A stretch of DNA of 64,000 bases from Nemertoderma westbladi (GCA_032718475.1 JAUCBJ010001846.1:310001-374000); one strand, 5' to 3'. Counted from the first letter of the stretch, positions 45,868 to 56,629 are shown. Notes: generated by a model from the sequence alone, not told the origin. Program-made: numbers and translations.

Positions 45868-47961
45868 ATGTCTACGAAAAAAACAGATAAATCAAAATAT
45901 AGAAATATTGGCATTATGGCGCATATTGATGCCGGCAAAACCACGACCACTGAGCGTGTTTTGCTCTACACTGGCAAAAACTACAAAATTGGTGAAGTTC
46001 ATGACGGTGCTGCCACAATGGATTGGATGGAACAAGAGCAAGAGCGTGGCATTACCATTACCTCCGCTGCCACCACCTGTTTTTGGTCAGGCATGCGCAA
46101 AAATTATCCTGCTCATCAAATCAATATTATTGATACCCCTGGTCATGTTGACTTTACCATTGAGGTCGAGCGTTCACTTCGCGTACTAGATGGTGCAGTA
46201 GCTGTTTTTTGTGCAGTTGGTGGTGTTGAGCCCCAATCAGAAACCGTTTGGCGTCAAGCTAATAAGTACAATGTACCTCGCATTGTCTTTGTTAACAAAA
46301 TGGATCGATCAGACGCCAATTTTTATAAAGTGCTTGATCAAATTAAAAACAGACTTAAAACAAACCCTGTGGCTATACAGATGCCCATTGGGTCAGAAGA
46401 TAATTTTAAAGGCATTATTGATCTAGTGCTCATGAAAGCCATTTATTGGGATGAAAAAACATTAGGTGCCACCTTTGAAGAAAAATCAATCCCTGATGAT
46501 TTAGTTGAGAAAGCCCGCGAGTATCGGGAAAAACTACTTGAATCTGCCGCCGAAAGTGATGAGCAGATCATGGAAAAATACCTATCTGAAGGCGACTTAT
46601 CTGAAGGTGATCTTAAGCTTGCTATTCGCGCTCAGACATTATCAGGTACTCTTATACCCATTTTTTGCGGTAGTGCTTTTAAAAACAAAGGGGTTCAGGC
46701 AATGCTTGATGGTGTAATTGATTATCTCCCCTCACCAAAAGACTTGGGGGATATAACAGGTTCCTATGATGATCAGGAAATAACACTTAAAAAATCTGAT
46801 GATGAAAAATTCTCAGCTCTTGCCTTTAAAATTGCAACCGACCCTTACGTTGGTACATTAACATTCTTCCGTGTTTATTCAGGTAAAATTCAATCAGGGG
46901 AGAGCGTATTTAACTCAAGCAAAGACCAAAAAGAAAGAATTGGTCGAATACTCCAAATGCACGCTAATCAGCGAGAAGAAATTAAAGAAGTTAGCGCCGG
47001 TGATATTGCCGCTGCTGTTGGACTAAAAAACGTAACAACTGGTGATACATTGTGCGATATAAAGAATAAAATATTGCTTGAAAATATTGATTTTCCAGAA
47101 CCTGTTATCTCAATTGCAGTTGAACCAAAAACCAAAGCCGATCAAGAGAAAATGGGTAATGCACTTTCCAAACTAGCGCAGGAGGATCCATCATTTCGCG
47201 TTTCAATTAATCACGAGACTGGTCAAACCATTATTGCAGGTATGGGTGAATTACATCTTGATATTATCATTGATCGTATGAAGCGTGAATTTAGTGTCGA
47301 GGCAAGTATTGGTGCACCTCAAGTTGCTTACAGAGAGACCGTCAGAAAACCTGTCAAACAAGAAGCCAAATTTATCAAACAATCAGGTGGCCGCGGCCAA
47401 TATGGCCATGTTTGGTTAAAAATTGAGCCCCTTGAAAAAGGGTCTGGGTTTGAATTCATTAATGCCATTGTTGGCGGTGTTATACCAAAAGAATATATAC
47501 CGTCTGTTCAAAAAGGTGTTGAGGAACAGATGAATAATGGTATACTAGCTGGCTACCCGGTTGTTGATTGTAAAGTCACATTGTATGATGGTTCTTTTCA
47601 CGAAGTTGATTCTAGTGAAATTGCATTTAAGGTAGCTGGTTCAAATTGTTTTAAACAAGGTGCCCTAAAGGCGAATCCTGTATTGTTAGAGCCCATTATG
47701 AAAGTTGAAGTGATAACACCTGAAGAATACATGGGGGATGTTGTTGGTGATTTAAACCGAAGAAGAGGAATTATGCAAGGTATGGAGGACATTATCTTAG
47801 GCAAGCAAATAAACTCTGAGGTCCCTTTATCTGAGATGTTCGGTTATGCAACTAGTCTTCGTTCCTTAAGTCAAGGTCGAGCTAACTATTCAATGGAGTT
47901 TCTTAAATATTCAGAAACCCTGAGCAATATTACCGAAAAAATTATAGAAAAAAGTAATTAA
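45868..47961 (+). CDS. fusA: elongation factor G
   Basis: Translocation GTPase of 697 residues. [15 protein letters not shown] (G1), [10 protein letters not shown] (G2), [23 protein letters not shown] (G3), NKMDR (G4) are intact, and domains II-V follow, with [10 protein letters not shown] in domain IV. The first 1.5 kb uses more C- and A-ending codons than the last 0.5 kb, a milder form of the pattern seen in tuf. It lies 19 bases before tuf copy 2. Confidence 0.98.
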   Translation: MSTKKTDKSKYRNIGIMAHIDAGKTTTTERVLLYTGKNYKIGEVHDGAATMDWMEQEQERGITITSAATTCFWSGMRKNYPAHQINIIDTPGHVDFTIEVERSLRVLDGAVAVFCAVGGVEPQSETVWRQANKYNVPRIVFVNKMDRSDANFYKVLDQIKNRLKTNPVAIQMPIGSEDNFKGIIDLVLMKAIYWDEKTLGATFEEKSIPDDLVEKAREYREKLLESAAESDEQIMEKYLSEGDLSEGDLKLAIRAQTLSGTLIPIFCGSAFKNKGVQAMLDGVIDYLPSPKDLGDITGSYDDQEITLKKSDDEKFSALAFKIATDPYVGTLTFFRVYSGKIQSGESVFNSSKDQKERIGRILQMHANQREEIKEVSAGDIAAAVGLKNVTTGDTLCDIKNKILLENIDFPEPVISIAVEPKTKADQEKMGNALSKLAQEDPSFRVSINHETGQTIIAGMGELHLDIIIDRMKREFSVEASIGAPQVAYRETVRKPVKQEAKFIKQSGGRGQYGHVWLKIEPLEKGSGFEFINAIVGGVIPKEYIPSVQKGVEEQMNNGILAGYPVVDCKVTLYDGSFHEVDSSEIAFKVAGSNCFKQGALKANPVLLEPIMKVEVITPEEYMGDVVGDLNRRRGIMQGMEDIILGKQINSEVPLSEMFGYATSLRSLSQGRANYSMEFLKYSETLSNITEKIIEKSN

Positions 47962-47973
47962 AATTTATTGAGG

Positions 47974-49185
47974 AAAAACCATGTCAGAAACATTCATCCG
48001 AAACAAACCCCACATCAACGTCGGCACCATCGGACACGTTGACCACGGCAAAACCACACTATCCGCGGCCATCAGCAAACACTACGGTGTCGGTGACAAA
48101 AAAGCCTTTGACCAAATCGACAATGCCCCCGAAGAAAAAGCCCGTGGTATAACCATTGCCACCTCACATATCGAATACGAATCAGACAACCGACACTACG
48201 CCCACGTCGACTGCCCAGGGCATGCCGACTACGTCAAAAACATGATCACAGGGGCTGCACAAATGGACGGTGCCATCCTCGTTGTCAGTGCCACCGACGG
48301 CGCTATGCCCCAAACCAGAGAACACATCCTCCTTGCCCGTGAAGTTGGCGTCAAACACATTGTTGCATTTATAAACAAAATAGACATGGTAGACGATGAA
48401 GAAATGATCGAACTCGTTGAAATGGAAATACGTGAACAACTCACAAACTACGGATTCTCCGGTGACGACATTACCCTAGTCAAAGGCTCAGCCCTCAAAG
48501 CCCTAGAAGGTGATGAGACAGAAATAGGCAAAGGCGCTATTGATCAACTGATACAAGCCCTAGATAATGACATCCCCAAACCCAAAAGAGAAATTGACAA
48601 ACCCTTCTACCTGCACATTGAAGACGTATTCTCTATTCCAGGTCGAGGAACTGTCGTAACAGGCCGAATTGATAGAGGTATCATCAAAGTCGGTGAAGAA
48701 ATTGACATCATCGGATTCACAGAAGATCAAAAACCCGCTCATAAAACCACCTGTACAGGCGTCGAAATGTTTAAAAAACAACTTGACCAAGGCCAAGCCG
48801 GCGACAACGTCGGCATACTCCTTCGGGGCATTAAAAAAGAAGAAGTTCAGCGCGGCCAAGTCCTATGCAAACCCGGCACCATTACCCCCCATAAAAAATT
48901 CACAGCAGAAATATACGCCCTCACCAAAGAAGAAGGTGGCAGGCATACCCCCTTTTTCACCGGTTACAGGCCCCAATTCTACTTTGGAACCACCGATGTA
49001 ACAGGCTCTGCAGAACTCACAAAGGATGTCAAAATGGTGATGCCGGGTGACAATGCTTCAATCTCAGTTGAACTGGTTGCCAATGTTCCCATGGAGAACA
49101 ACCAACGCTTTGCTATTCGCGAGGGTGGTAGAACTGTGGGTGCGGGTGTTGTGAAGGAGATTGTTGATTAGATGGAGGTTTTATG
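47974..49185 (+). repeat. tuf duplication, copy 2 (1,212 bp, partner at 32233-33444)
   Basis: Same tract as 32233-33444. It starts at AAAAACC before the tuf ATG and ends with the rpsJ ribosome site and start codon; the next base (A here, T in copy 1) differs. In this locus every part of the tract has a function, marking it as the donor. Confidence 0.9.
47981..49171 (+). CDS. tuf: elongation factor Tu, copy 2
   Basis: Identical 396-residue protein to copy 1, in the standard rpsG-fusA-tuf-rpsJ position. Nucleotide identity with copy 1 extends beyond the coding ends. Codons such as AAC, GAC, GTC and ACC dominate the first kilobase, whereas flanking rpsJ, rplC and the 3' end of fusA prefer T-ending codons. 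This points to a foreign allele recombined into the locus or to unusually strong codon selection. Confidence 0.98.
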   Translation: MSETFIRNKPHINVGTIGHVDHGKTTLSAAISKHYGVGDKKAFDQIDNAPEEKARGITIATSHIEYESDNRHYAHVDCPGHADYVKNMITGAAQMDGAILVVSATDGAMPQTREHILLAREVGVKHIVAFINKIDMVDDEEMIELVEMEIREQLTNYGFSGDDITLVKGSALKALEGDETEIGKGAIDQLIQALDNDIPKPKREIDKPFYLHIEDVFSIPGRGTVVTGRIDRGIIKVGEEIDIIGFTEDQKPAHKTTCTGVEMFKKQLDQGQAGDNVGILLRGIKKEEVQRGQVLCKPGTITPHKKFTAEIYALTKEEGGRHTPFFTGYRPQFYFGTTDVTGSAELTKDVKMVMPGDNASISVELVANVPMENNQRFAIREGGRTVGAGVVKEIVD

Positions 49186-49494
49186 AAAACTCAAAGGATG
49201 AGAATTAAATTGCGTGCTTTTGACTATAAGTTGATTGATTTTTCTGTTAAAGAAATTGTTGGAACTGCTAGAAAAACTGGTGTCAATATAAGGGGTCCAA
49301 TTCCCTTGCCAATAAAACGGCAGCGACATACCATTTTAGTATCCCCTCATGTTAATAAAGATGCTAGAGATCAGTACGAGATCAGAACATATTCTCGTAT
49401 AATTGATATTCTTGATCCAACAGATAAAACGGTTGATGCATTGATGAAGTTAAATATTTCTAGTGGTGTTGAAGTAAAGCTTGATTTAAAATAG
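49183..49494 (+). CDS. rpsJ: 30S ribosomal protein S10
   Basis: 103 residues starting [41 protein letters not shown] holds the conserved NusB/rRNA-contact loop. Its ribosome site GGAGG lies in the tuf repeat end. It heads the S10 operon directly behind tuf, with no separate leader. Confidence 0.97.
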   Translation: MKTQRMRIKLRAFDYKLIDFSVKEIVGTARKTGVNIRGPIPLPIKRQRHTILVSPHVNKDARDQYEIRTYSRIIDILDPTDKTVDALMKLNISSGVEVKLDLK

Positions 49495-49499
49495 TGGTT

Positions 49500-50126
49500 A
49501 TGTTTATAGGTTTAATTGGTAAAAAAATTTCGATGACTCGCATTTTTGATTCTGAAGGTAAAAGTATACCGGTTACTGTGCTTGAGATAGGCTCGAATTA
49601 CATTAGTCAAATTAAAACTAAATTAAAAGATAATTATAGTGCTGTTCAGTTGGCTTCTGGAAATCAAAAGCAAAGTCGTTTAACAAAGTCACAGATTGGT
49701 AATTTTGTAAAATCAAAGATTCAGCCAGCTAAATATCTTAAGGAGTTTCGCGTAAATAAAGATGTTGTTGATTTGTCTATTGGGCAAGAATTAACCTTAG
49801 CTAGCTTAGGTGATGAGCGCCTTGTAGATATTTGTGCTTATAGCAAGGGTAAAGGTTTTCAAGGGGGTATTAAAAGGCATAATTTTAATGGCCAGGATAG
49901 AAGTCATGGAAATTCGCTTTCTCATCGAGCGATTGGTTCAGTCGGTCAATGTCAGGATCCTGGTCGTGTTTTTAAAGGCAAGAAAATGCCGGGTCACATG
50001 GGTGTTGCTAAGGTGTCCCGCCGAGGCGTTCAAGTTGTCCAAAAAAGTGAGAAACTATTGTTTCTTAAAGGTTCTGTTCCTGGAGCAAAGGGCTCGCTAG
50101 TTATTCTAAAACCTTCAAAAGGATAA
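49500..50126 (+). CDS. rplC: 50S ribosomal protein L3
   Basis: 208 residues from ATG 49500 (FIGLIGKKISMTRIF); a GTG two codons upstream overlaps the rpsJ stop and is less likely. HGNSLSHRAIGSVGQCQDPGRVFKGK near the glutamine methylation loop is typical. No ribosome site is visible, so translation is probably coupled to rpsJ. Confidence 0.96.
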   Translation: MFIGLIGKKISMTRIFDSEGKSIPVTVLEIGSNYISQIKTKLKDNYSAVQLASGNQKQSRLTKSQIGNFVKSKIQPAKYLKEFRVNKDVVDLSIGQELTLASLGDERLVDICAYSKGKGFQGGIKRHNFNGQDRSHGNSLSHRAIGSVGQCQDPGRVFKGKKMPGHMGVAKVSRRGVQVVQKSEKLLFLKGSVPGAKGSLVILKPSKG

Positions 50127-50128
50127 TT

Positions 50129-50737
50129 ATGAAAGTATCAGCCTTAGATCTTGTTAAGGATACATTATTCAGTGAAGGTCTAAATAAAGATATATTCTTA
50201 ACTGATTTTAATCATCAATTGGTTCATCAAATTGTAGTTTCTTACATGTCTAATAGTCGTGTCTTTTCTAAAGGTTGGAAAAATAGAAGTAATGTTACTG
50301 GCAGCAATAAAAAACCTTGGGCTCAGAAAGGGACAGGTCGAGCTAGAGCTGGTTCAAAAAAGAGTCCATTGTGGCGTAGCGGTGGTGTGACTTTTGCTTA
50401 TACAAGTCATAATTTTTCAAAGAAAGTGAATCGAAAAATGTATCAGAAAGGAATTTCATGTATTTTATCTGAATTAGTGAGGACTGGTAATCTGCTAGTT
50501 AGTAATGATGTTGAATTTTCTTCCCATAAAACTAAAGATTTATCAACTTTATTAAGTAGCCTTAATCTTCATAATATTTTAATTATTGTTAAGCAAATCA
50601 ACAAAAACTTGTTTTTAGCTGCTAGAAATTTACCAAATGTTTGTGTATCTGAATCAATAGACCCCGTTGCATTAATGAGTTATGATCAAGTTCTTTTTGA
50701 AAAAGAAGCACTTAAAAGCCTTACTTTGAAATTATAG
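50129..50737 (+). CDS. rplD: 50S ribosomal protein L4
   Basis: 202 residues. The exit-tunnel loop WAQKGTGRARAGSKKSPLWRSGG is intact. In relatives L4 represses the S10 operon, but no S10 leader is recognised here. It starts 2 bases after rplC. Confidence 0.96.
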   Translation: MKVSALDLVKDTLFSEGLNKDIFLTDFNHQLVHQIVVSYMSNSRVFSKGWKNRSNVTGSNKKPWAQKGTGRARAGSKKSPLWRSGGVTFAYTSHNFSKKVNRKMYQKGISCILSELVRTGNLLVSNDVEFSSHKTKDLSTLLSSLNLHNILIIVKQINKNLFLAARNLPNVCVSESIDPVALMSYDQVLFEKEALKSLTLKL

Positions 50738-50740
50738 TTT

Positions 50741-51031
50741 ATGAAAGCCAGTTTACATTATCGATTAATCAAGAAAAATATTTTTTCTGAAAAAGCATCT
50801 TTATTGGCTCAAGATAATCAGTATATTTTTGAGGTATCTGCATCTGCAGACAAGCAGCAAATTAAAAATGCGGTTGAGTATGTATTTAACGTTAAGGTTG
50901 AACGAGTGAATGTTTTAAATTGTAAGGGAGAATTTACTTTCTTAAAAAGGGTGAAGGGCAAAAAGTCTGATACTAAAAAGGCTTATATCAAATTAAAAGA
51001 AGGTTATTCAATCAATATTGGAAACGGGTAG
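50741..51031 (+). CDS. rplW: 50S ribosomal protein L23
   Basis: 96 residues at the exit-tunnel rim, docking site for trigger factor and SRP. The Glu of the trigger-factor contact lies in IFEVSASADKQQIKNAVE, and the VFNVKVERVNVLN strand is typical. It starts 3 bases after rplD. Confidence 0.94.
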   Translation: MKASLHYRLIKKNIFSEKASLLAQDNQYIFEVSASADKQQIKNAVEYVFNVKVERVNVLNCKGEFTFLKRVKGKKSDTKKAYIKLKEGYSINIGNG

Positions 51032-51043
51032 TTAAAAACGGAT

Positions 51044-51889
51044 ATGCATTCACTTATTATCAAAAAGAAACCAACATCTGCTGGTGTCAGGAGCACTGTT
51101 CAGGTTAAGCACCCTTTTTTATATAAAGGTAGTCCTTACAAGGCTTTATTAGAAAATAATAATAAATCAGGTGGTAGAAATAATGACGGTCGAATCACTG
51201 TTCGGCATGTTGGTGGTGGTCATAAACAGAAGTATAGGATAATTGATTTTAAGAGAAATAAGCTAGGTGTTTATGGTGTTGTTGAGCGTTTAGAGTATGA
51301 TCCTAACCGTACGGCTTTTATTGCTTTAATTGCTTACATCGATGGTGATAAACGTTATATTATTGCGCCGAAAGGATTAGAAATTGGACAAAAAATTATA
51401 TCAGATGAAAAAGTACCAATGGATATTGGGAATTGTATGCCAATAAAAAATATACCACTTGGTTCAACCATTCATTGTATTGAAATGAAGCCAAATAAAG
51501 GCTCTCAAATTTCTAGAAGTGCCGGATGTTTTGCTCAATTAGTTGCTAAAGAACAGTCTTATGCATCTTTAAAATTATCCTCTGGTGAGATTAGAAAAAT
51601 ATTTATTAATTGTCGAGCTGTCATTGGTGAAGTTAGTAATGCTGAAAATTACTTAAAAAAACTCGGTAAAGCAGGCGCAAAGCGCTGGAGAAATATTCGA
51701 CCCACTGTTCGAGGTGTAGCGATGAACCCAGTTGATCATCCGCATGGTGGTGGTGAAGGAAAAACTAGTGGGGGTCGACATCCTGTCAGTCCAACGGGCG
51801 TATTGGCAAAGGGTTTTAAGACGCGCAAGAAAAATAAAGCCTCTAATAAATTTATTGTTCGTCAAAGAAATTATAGTAGGAGAAAATAA
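51044..51889 (+). CDS. rplB: 50S ribosomal protein L2
   Basis: 281 residues (E. coli 273). [20 protein letters not shown] and the peptidyl-transferase-linked [18 protein letters not shown] (with the essential His) are present. It is followed by rpsS after 2 bases. Confidence 0.97.
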   Translation: MHSLIIKKKPTSAGVRSTVQVKHPFLYKGSPYKALLENNNKSGGRNNDGRITVRHVGGGHKQKYRIIDFKRNKLGVYGVVERLEYDPNRTAFIALIAYIDGDKRYIIAPKGLEIGQKIISDEKVPMDIGNCMPIKNIPLGSTIHCIEMKPNKGSQISRSAGCFAQLVAKEQSYASLKLSSGEIRKIFINCRAVIGEVSNAENYLKKLGKAGAKRWRNIRPTVRGVAMNPVDHPHGGGEGKTSGGRHPVSPTGVLAKGFKTRKKNKASNKFIVRQRNYSRRK

Positions 51890-51891
51890 AT

Positions 51892-52167
51892 ATGCCCCGC
51901 TCGCTTTATAAAGGGCCATTTGTGGATGCACATCTTTTTCATAAGGTGCGACTAACTAAATCTTCAAATAGTAAAAAACCAATTAAAACGTGGTCAAGAA
52001 GATCCACTATTTTACCTGATATGGTTGGGCTGACTTTTTCTGTACATAATGGTCGTCAGCATATTCCATTTTTAGTGACTGAAGATATGGTGGGTCATAA
52101 ATTGGGAGAGTTTTCACCTACACGTACCTTCAGGATGCATGCAGGTGATAGAAAAATTAAGAAATAG
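51892..52167 (+). CDS. rpsS: 30S ribosomal protein S19
   Basis: 91 residues: [15 protein letters not shown] at the start and [22 protein letters not shown] are standard. It forms a complex with S13 in the 30S head. Confidence 0.97.
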   Translation: MPRSLYKGPFVDAHLFHKVRLTKSSNSKKPIKTWSRRSTILPDMVGLTFSVHNGRQHIPFLVTEDMVGHKLGEFSPTRTFRMHAGDRKIKK

Positions 52168-52180
52168 TTAGAGAATAATA

Positions 52181-52513
52181 ATGTCTAAAGTATCATCACT
52201 TTATAAATATGCTAATTCCTCCCCTTATAAATTAAGATTAGTGGCTAATGTTATTAGGAATAAAAATGTATTAGAATCCCTTGATTATTTGAATTTTAGT
52301 CGTAAAAAGGCAGCAGAGTTGATCAAAAAAACATTAAAGTCTGCAATTGCCAATGCTGAAAATAACTTTGGTTTAGATGTTAGTCAGTTAAGCGTTAGAG
52401 AGGTTTTAATTGACAAGGGTTCAGTTGCAAAACGCTTCCGTACTCGCGCTAGGGGAAGGAGTGCAAAAATATTAAAGACAACTAGTCATATTAAAATTAC
52501 ATTAGGTAAATAA
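52181..52513 (+). CDS. rplV: 50S ribosomal protein L22
   Basis: 110 residues with SPYKLRLVANVIRNK and the tunnel hairpin RTRARGRSAKILKTTSHI (macrolide-site loop), which shows no deletion. It overlaps no neighbour and precedes rpsC by 1 base. Confidence 0.96.
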   Translation: MSKVSSLYKYANSSPYKLRLVANVIRNKNVLESLDYLNFSRKKAAELIKKTLKSAIANAENNFGLDVSQLSVREVLIDKGSVAKRFRTRARGRSAKILKTTSHIKITLGK

Positions 52514-52514
52514 G

Positions 52515-53150
52515 ATGGGACAAAAGGTACACCCTTATGGAATGAGATTGGGCATTATTAGGCCTTGGATATCTCAATGGTATGCAGATAAAAAGAATTA
52601 TAGAAAATATCTAAATCAAGATATATTTATTAGGGATTTTTTACATGCTCAATTAAAGTATGTTCCGATTAGTAAGATTGAAATCGAGCGTTTGGCTGAT
52701 AAGGTCCGCATTGTTATTCATACGGCTAGGCCCGGCTTGATTATTGGTAAAAAGGGTGAAGAAATTGAAGCTTTAAAATTAAAAGCGAGTCGTCAAATTA
52801 AGCTAGATGTTAATTTGCTGATTGAACCGGTGCGTCGACCAGAAATAGATGCTAAAACCATCTGTGATAGCATTTGTCGTCAATTAGAAAGACGCATTGC
52901 TTATAAGCGTGCTATTAAAAGGGCTATTGCTAGTGCCATGCATGCAGGTATTTTAGGTATCAAAATTTCCGCATCAGGTCGATTAAATGGTGCTGAGATT
53001 GCTCGCTGTGAAATTTATAAAGAAGGCAGGGTCCCTCTTCATACATTAAGGGCTGATATTGACTATGGCTATGATAAATCTCTAACCAAATGTGGCCTTG
53101 TGGGTATAAAGGTTTGGGTGTTTAAAAGTGAAGTATTTAATAATAATTAG
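52515..53150 (+). CDS. rpsC: 30S ribosomal protein S3
   Basis: 211 residues. KH domain [15 protein letters not shown] and the C-terminal [31 protein letters not shown] are present. It is shorter than E. coli S3 (233) by the variable tail. Confidence 0.97.
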   Translation: MGQKVHPYGMRLGIIRPWISQWYADKKNYRKYLNQDIFIRDFLHAQLKYVPISKIEIERLADKVRIVIHTARPGLIIGKKGEEIEALKLKASRQIKLDVNLLIEPVRRPEIDAKTICDSICRQLERRIAYKRAIKRAIASAMHAGILGIKISASGRLNGAEIARCEIYKEGRVPLHTLRADIDYGYDKSLTKCGLVGIKVWVFKSEVFNNN

Positions 53151-53161
53151 GTAATATTTCT

Positions 53162-53575
53162 ATGTTACAGCCAAAAATTACAAAATATCAGAAGGTTCAA
53201 AAAAGCAGAAACCGAGGACTGGCTTGGTCAGGCAATAAAGTAAGTTTTGGTGAAAGTGGTTTACAATCTTTAGAAAATGGTCGAATTACTTCTCGTCAAA
53301 TTGAAGCTGTTCGTCGTGTTATAACAAGACATTTGCAGCGTACAGGGAAGGTTTGGATACGTATCTTTCCAGACAAGCCTATTACTAAAAAACCACTTGA
53401 AGTTAGGATGGGTAAAGGTAAAGGTAGCGTTGAGTATTGGGTTGCGCAAGTTAAGCCCGGTACTGTTTTATTTGAGATACAAAATAGTGATTCTAAGTTA
53501 ATTGAGGGTGCTTTTAAGTTGGCTGCTTCTAAGTTGCCAGTCAAAACTCAACAAATTCATCGAAAGTTTTTATAG
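53162..53575 (+). CDS. rplP: 50S ribosomal protein L16
   Basis: 137 residues near the peptidyl-transferase centre: [37 protein letters not shown] and [19 protein letters not shown]. The Arg targeted by hydroxylation in E. coli is retained in RMGKGKG. Confidence 0.96.
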   Translation: MLQPKITKYQKVQKSRNRGLAWSGNKVSFGESGLQSLENGRITSRQIEAVRRVITRHLQRTGKVWIRIFPDKPITKKPLEVRMGKGKGSVEYWVAQVKPGTVLFEIQNSDSKLIEGAFKLAASKLPVKTQQIHRKFL

Positions 53576-53587
53576 GTTGTTTTCATT

Positions 53588-53833
53588 ATGGCTAAAGCAT
53601 TAAATAATCAATTGGGACAAAGTAGTATCAAAAAAAAGGCAACTTTTTTTAGTAAGGGTGATAGCAATTCTGCTTTGGTTATTGAGCAAGAATCGCTTCA
53701 GGCACTAGAGAAGGAGTATTTTTCCTTACGTATGTTATATGCTTCTAAGCAGTTAAAAGAAACACATAAGTTAAGGGATGTTAGAAGAAATATCGCTCGA
53801 CAGAAAACAAAAATGAGATTATTAAATGAATAA
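53588..53833 (+). CDS. rpmC: 50S ribosomal protein L29, N-terminally extended
   Basis: 81 residues against 63 in E. coli. The L29 core is residues about 31-81 (LEKEYFSLRMLYASKQLKE, DVRRNIARQKT). About 19 extra basic residues precede it (KALNNQLGQSSIKKKATFF), and no closer start codon restores the usual N-terminus. It overlaps rpsQ by 8 bases. Confidence 0.9.
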   Translation: MAKALNNQLGQSSIKKKATFFSKGDSNSALVIEQESLQALEKEYFSLRMLYASKQLKETHKLRDVRRNIARQKTKMRLLNE

Positions 53834-54080
53834 AGGGAATCCAAACAACAAAAGGGTTTTAAAGGGCATTGTTGTATCAGATGTTCGTGATAAAACAATT
53901 GCTGTTGAAATCATCACAAAAAAGAAACACCCATTATATGGTAAGTTTGTTAAGAAGAAACAGTGTTTTCATGTTCATGATGAGAAAAATGAAGCTCATA
54001 TTGCCAATATAGTAGAGTTTGTGGAACATAAACCATTTTCAAAAACTAAGTTTTGGTGTTTAAAAAAGATTATTAACTAA
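53826..54080 (+). CDS. rpsQ: 30S ribosomal protein S17
   Basis: 84 residues of OB fold with GIVVSDVRDKTIAVEI and KKHPLYGKFVKKKQCFHVHDE. It begins inside the last codons of rpmC. Confidence 0.95.
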   Translation: MNKGNPNNKRVLKGIVVSDVRDKTIAVEIITKKKHPLYGKFVKKKQCFHVHDEKNEAHIANIVEFVEHKPFSKTKFWCLKKIIN

Positions 54081-54092
54081 TTATTCGAAATT

Positions 54093-54461
54093 ATGATACA
54101 AATGCAAACAGCACTTCATGTTGCTGATAACAGTGGTGCGAAAAAAATAGTCTGTATTAAAGTGCTAGGTGGTTCTGGGAGGCGTTATGCAGCTATTGGT
54201 GATGTCATAAAAGTGACTGTTAAGGAAGTTTCTTCTACTGCTAAAGTAAAGAAAGGTGAGGTATGTCGTGCGGTTGTTGTCCGAAGTAAGAAAGGTGTTA
54301 GGCGTCCAGACGGTTCCTTACTAAAATTTGATTATAACGCTGCTGTGCTTTTGGACTCAAAAGATGAGCCCTTAGCCACGCGTGTTTTTGGCCCTGTTGC
54401 AAGGGAGTTGAGAGCTAAAAAGTTTTTAAAAATAATATCTTTAGCACCAGAGGTGTTATAA
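54093..54461 (+). CDS. rplN: 50S ribosomal protein L14
   Basis: 122 residues: [18 protein letters not shown], the [13 protein letters not shown] loop, and [23 protein letters not shown] are standard. It opens the spc operon block and follows rpsQ by 12 bases. Confidence 0.97.
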   Translation: MIQMQTALHVADNSGAKKIVCIKVLGGSGRRYAAIGDVIKVTVKEVSSTAKVKKGEVCRAVVVRSKKGVRRPDGSLLKFDYNAAVLLDSKDEPLATRVFGPVARELRAKKFLKIISLAPEVL

Positions 54462-54489
54462 TCCCCACCTCGTTATATTAAAAGTCAAA

Positions 54490-54807
54490 GTGAGAAAAAT
54501 AAAAAAAGGTGATACAGTCATTGTTTTAACCGGCAATTCAAAGGGGCAGGTTGGCATAGTTCAGTCTATTCTATCTAATGGATCTATGGCCATTGTAGAA
54601 AATGTCAATGTCTATAAAAAAAATGTTAAATCGAACCCAAATAAAGGCATTGAGGGGGGTATTAGCGAGATCACAAAGTCTATTCATATTTCCAACATTG
54701 CTATTTTTAACGATGAAAAAAAGAAGGCAGATCGTGTAGGTGTTCGCTTTAATGAAAAAGGTCAAAAAGAACGTTATTTTAAATCTGATAAAAGGGTTGT
54801 TGCATAA
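54490..54807 (+). CDS. rplX: 50S ribosomal protein L24
   Basis: 105 residues from GTG 54490. KOW motif KKGDTVIVLTGNSKGQVG at the N-terminus, then VNVYKKNVKSNPNKGIEGGI. It abuts rplE without a gap. Confidence 0.95.
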   Translation: MRKIKKGDTVIVLTGNSKGQVGIVQSILSNGSMAIVENVNVYKKNVKSNPNKGIEGGISEITKSIHISNIAIFNDEKKKADRVGVRFNEKGQKERYFKSDKRVVA

Positions 54808-55362
54808 ATGAAAGGGGATCGTACACCTGCATTACAAAAAGCTTATAAGGACTTGGTTGTACCAAAATTTTTAAATGAGTATGGCTATAAAAATGTCATG
54901 CTTGTGCCTAGATTATTGAAAATTACTATTAATATGGGTGTTGGATCTGCAGCTAGGGATAAAAAGGTACTGCAGCAAGCTGCAGTTGATCTTGAATTTT
55001 TATCATGTCAGAAACCTGTTATTTGTCATGCTAGGAAATCGGTTGCCAGTTTTAAAATTCGAGATGGCATGCCAATTGGCTGTAAAGTCACACTAAGAAG
55101 AAAGAATATGTATGAATTCCTTCATCGCTTGGTAAATGTTGCAATTCCTCGTTTTAGGGATTTTCGTGGATTAAGTAAAAATTCTTTTGATGGTAAGGGT
55201 AATTATAATATGGGTGTCAAAGAGCATACTGTATTCCCCGAAATTAATTATGAAAATATTAATATCAAGCAAGGTATGGATATATCCATTACCACAACTG
55301 CAACTAATGATGAAGAAGGGGCAAGATTGTTAGGTGCTTTCAATTTTCCATTTAAGGAGTAA
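54808..55362 (+). CDS. rplE: 50S ribosomal protein L5
   Basis: 184 residues binding 5S r[42 protein letters not shown], and the C-terminal [15 protein letters not shown]. Confidence 0.97.
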   Translation: MKGDRTPALQKAYKDLVVPKFLNEYGYKNVMLVPRLLKITINMGVGSAARDKKVLQQAAVDLEFLSCQKPVICHARKSVASFKIRDGMPIGCKVTLRRKNMYEFLHRLVNVAIPRFRDFRGLSKNSFDGKGNYNMGVKEHTVFPEINYENINIKQGMDISITTTATNDEEGARLLGAFNFPFKE

Positions 55363-55364
55363 GG

Positions 55365-55670
55365 ATGTCTCGTCAATCAGTTATTTATAGACAAATAAAA
55401 AGAGAACGTATTGTTGAAAGAATAGGTCATAAAAGAAAAGCAATCAAAAAGCAGATGCGTGATTCTAGTTTGAGTTTTGATCAAAAGATGGAGCTATCCT
55501 TTCAATTGCAAAAATTACCTAGGGATTCATCTTATGTCAGGTTGTGTAATCGCTGTGCTTTAACTGGTAGGCCTCGTGCTGTTTATCAAATGTTTGGTAT
55601 ATGTCGAAATAAACTGCGTGAAAAAGCCATGCTTGGTGAAGTTCCAGGTTTAACAAAGGCTAGCTGGTAA
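55365..55670 (+). CDS. rpsN: 30S ribosomal protein S14
   Basis: 101 residues, the long form without a CxxC zinc site. [21 protein letters not shown] has only part of the cysteine set, and the C-terminus is [11 protein letters not shown]. Confidence 0.96.
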   Translation: MSRQSVIYRQIKRERIVERIGHKRKAIKKQMRDSSLSFDQKMELSFQLQKLPRDSSYVRLCNRCALTGRPRAVYQMFGICRNKLREKAMLGEVPGLTKASW

Positions 55671-55692
55671 AGAAAAAAAAGAGGTAACTAAT

Positions 55693-56079
55693 ATGAGTTT
55701 AAGTGACCCTGTTGCTGATATGTTGACAAGAATTAGAAATGGTCAACAAGCAAGCAAAAAAAGTGTACAAATTAAAGATTCAAAGTTTTGTCAGTCAATT
55801 TTACAAATTCTTGTGGAAGAAGGTTACATTTTGTCTTATGAATCAGCCAAAAACCAGATGGTAAATGTTGATTTAAAATATTATAAGTCGGCCTCTGTTA
55901 TTAGTAAAATTAAACGAATGAGTCGACCGGGTTTACGCCTCTATGTCGGTAAAGGTGATGCACCTAAGGTTTTTGGTGGCATGGGTATTTCTATTATTTC
56001 CACCTCTTGTGGTTTAATGACCGATAAGCAGGCTAGAAAAATAGGCCATGGTGGTGAATTAATTTGTACAGTATTTTAA
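55693..56079 (+). CDS. rpsH: 30S ribosomal protein S8
   Basis: 128 residues, with SDPVADMLTRIRNGQ at the start and the rRNA-binding STSCGLMTDKQARKIGHGGEL at the end. In relatives S8 represses the spc operon near rplE. AGAGG precedes the ATG by about 9 bases. Confidence 0.97.
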   Translation: MSLSDPVADMLTRIRNGQQASKKSVQIKDSKFCQSILQILVEEGYILSYESAKNQMVNVDLKYYKSASVISKIKRMSRPGLRLYVGKGDAPKVFGGMGISIISTSCGLMTDKQARKIGHGGELICTVF

Positions 56080-56080
56080 A

Positions 56081-56617
56081 ATGTCTATTATTGCAAAAAA
56101 GCCAATTCCATTACCTAAAGGAACAACAGTTACTATTGATAAAAACAGACAGATAGTTGTTAAAGGTAAAAATGGCGAATTAAATTTTCAGTATTCTGAG
56201 CTTGTTGAGGTTGGGTTGGATAATGACTTATTAAGTGTAAATCCTATAAAAAATATTAGAAACAGCTCAATGTATGCAGGCACGACAAGAGCCTTGTTAA
56301 ACAATATGGTGGTAGGTGTATCTGAAGGTTTTGAAAAAAAATTAATTCTTGAAGGTGTTGGTTATCGTTCTGAGATAAAAGGGACTACGTTATTATTAAG
56401 TCTCGGCTACTCGCATGTCATTAAGTTTGAAATACCTAAAGATATTAAATTAACAGTCTCCACACCTACTGAAGTTACCGTTTGGGGGATTGACAAACAG
56501 CAGGTCGGTCAAGTAGCGTCCGATATCAGATCATACAGAAAGCCAGAACCTTATAAAGGGAAAGGCATTCGTTATCATAACGAGATCATCAAAAGAAAAG
56601 AAGCCAAGAAAAAATAA
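56081..56617 (+). CDS. rplF: 50S ribosomal protein L6
   Basis: 178 residues with the duplicated L6 fold: KKPIPLPKGTTV, ILEGVGYRSEIKG, and the rRNA-contact QVASDIRSYRKPEPYKGKGI. It starts 1 base after rpsH. Confidence 0.96.
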   Translation: MSIIAKKPIPLPKGTTVTIDKNRQIVVKGKNGELNFQYSELVEVGLDNDLLSVNPIKNIRNSSMYAGTTRALLNNMVVGVSEGFEKKLILEGVGYRSEIKGTTLLLSLGYSHVIKFEIPKDIKLTVSTPTEVTVWGIDKQQVGQVASDIRSYRKPEPYKGKGIRYHNEIIKRKEAKKK

Positions 56618-56629
56618 TCAATTATACTA

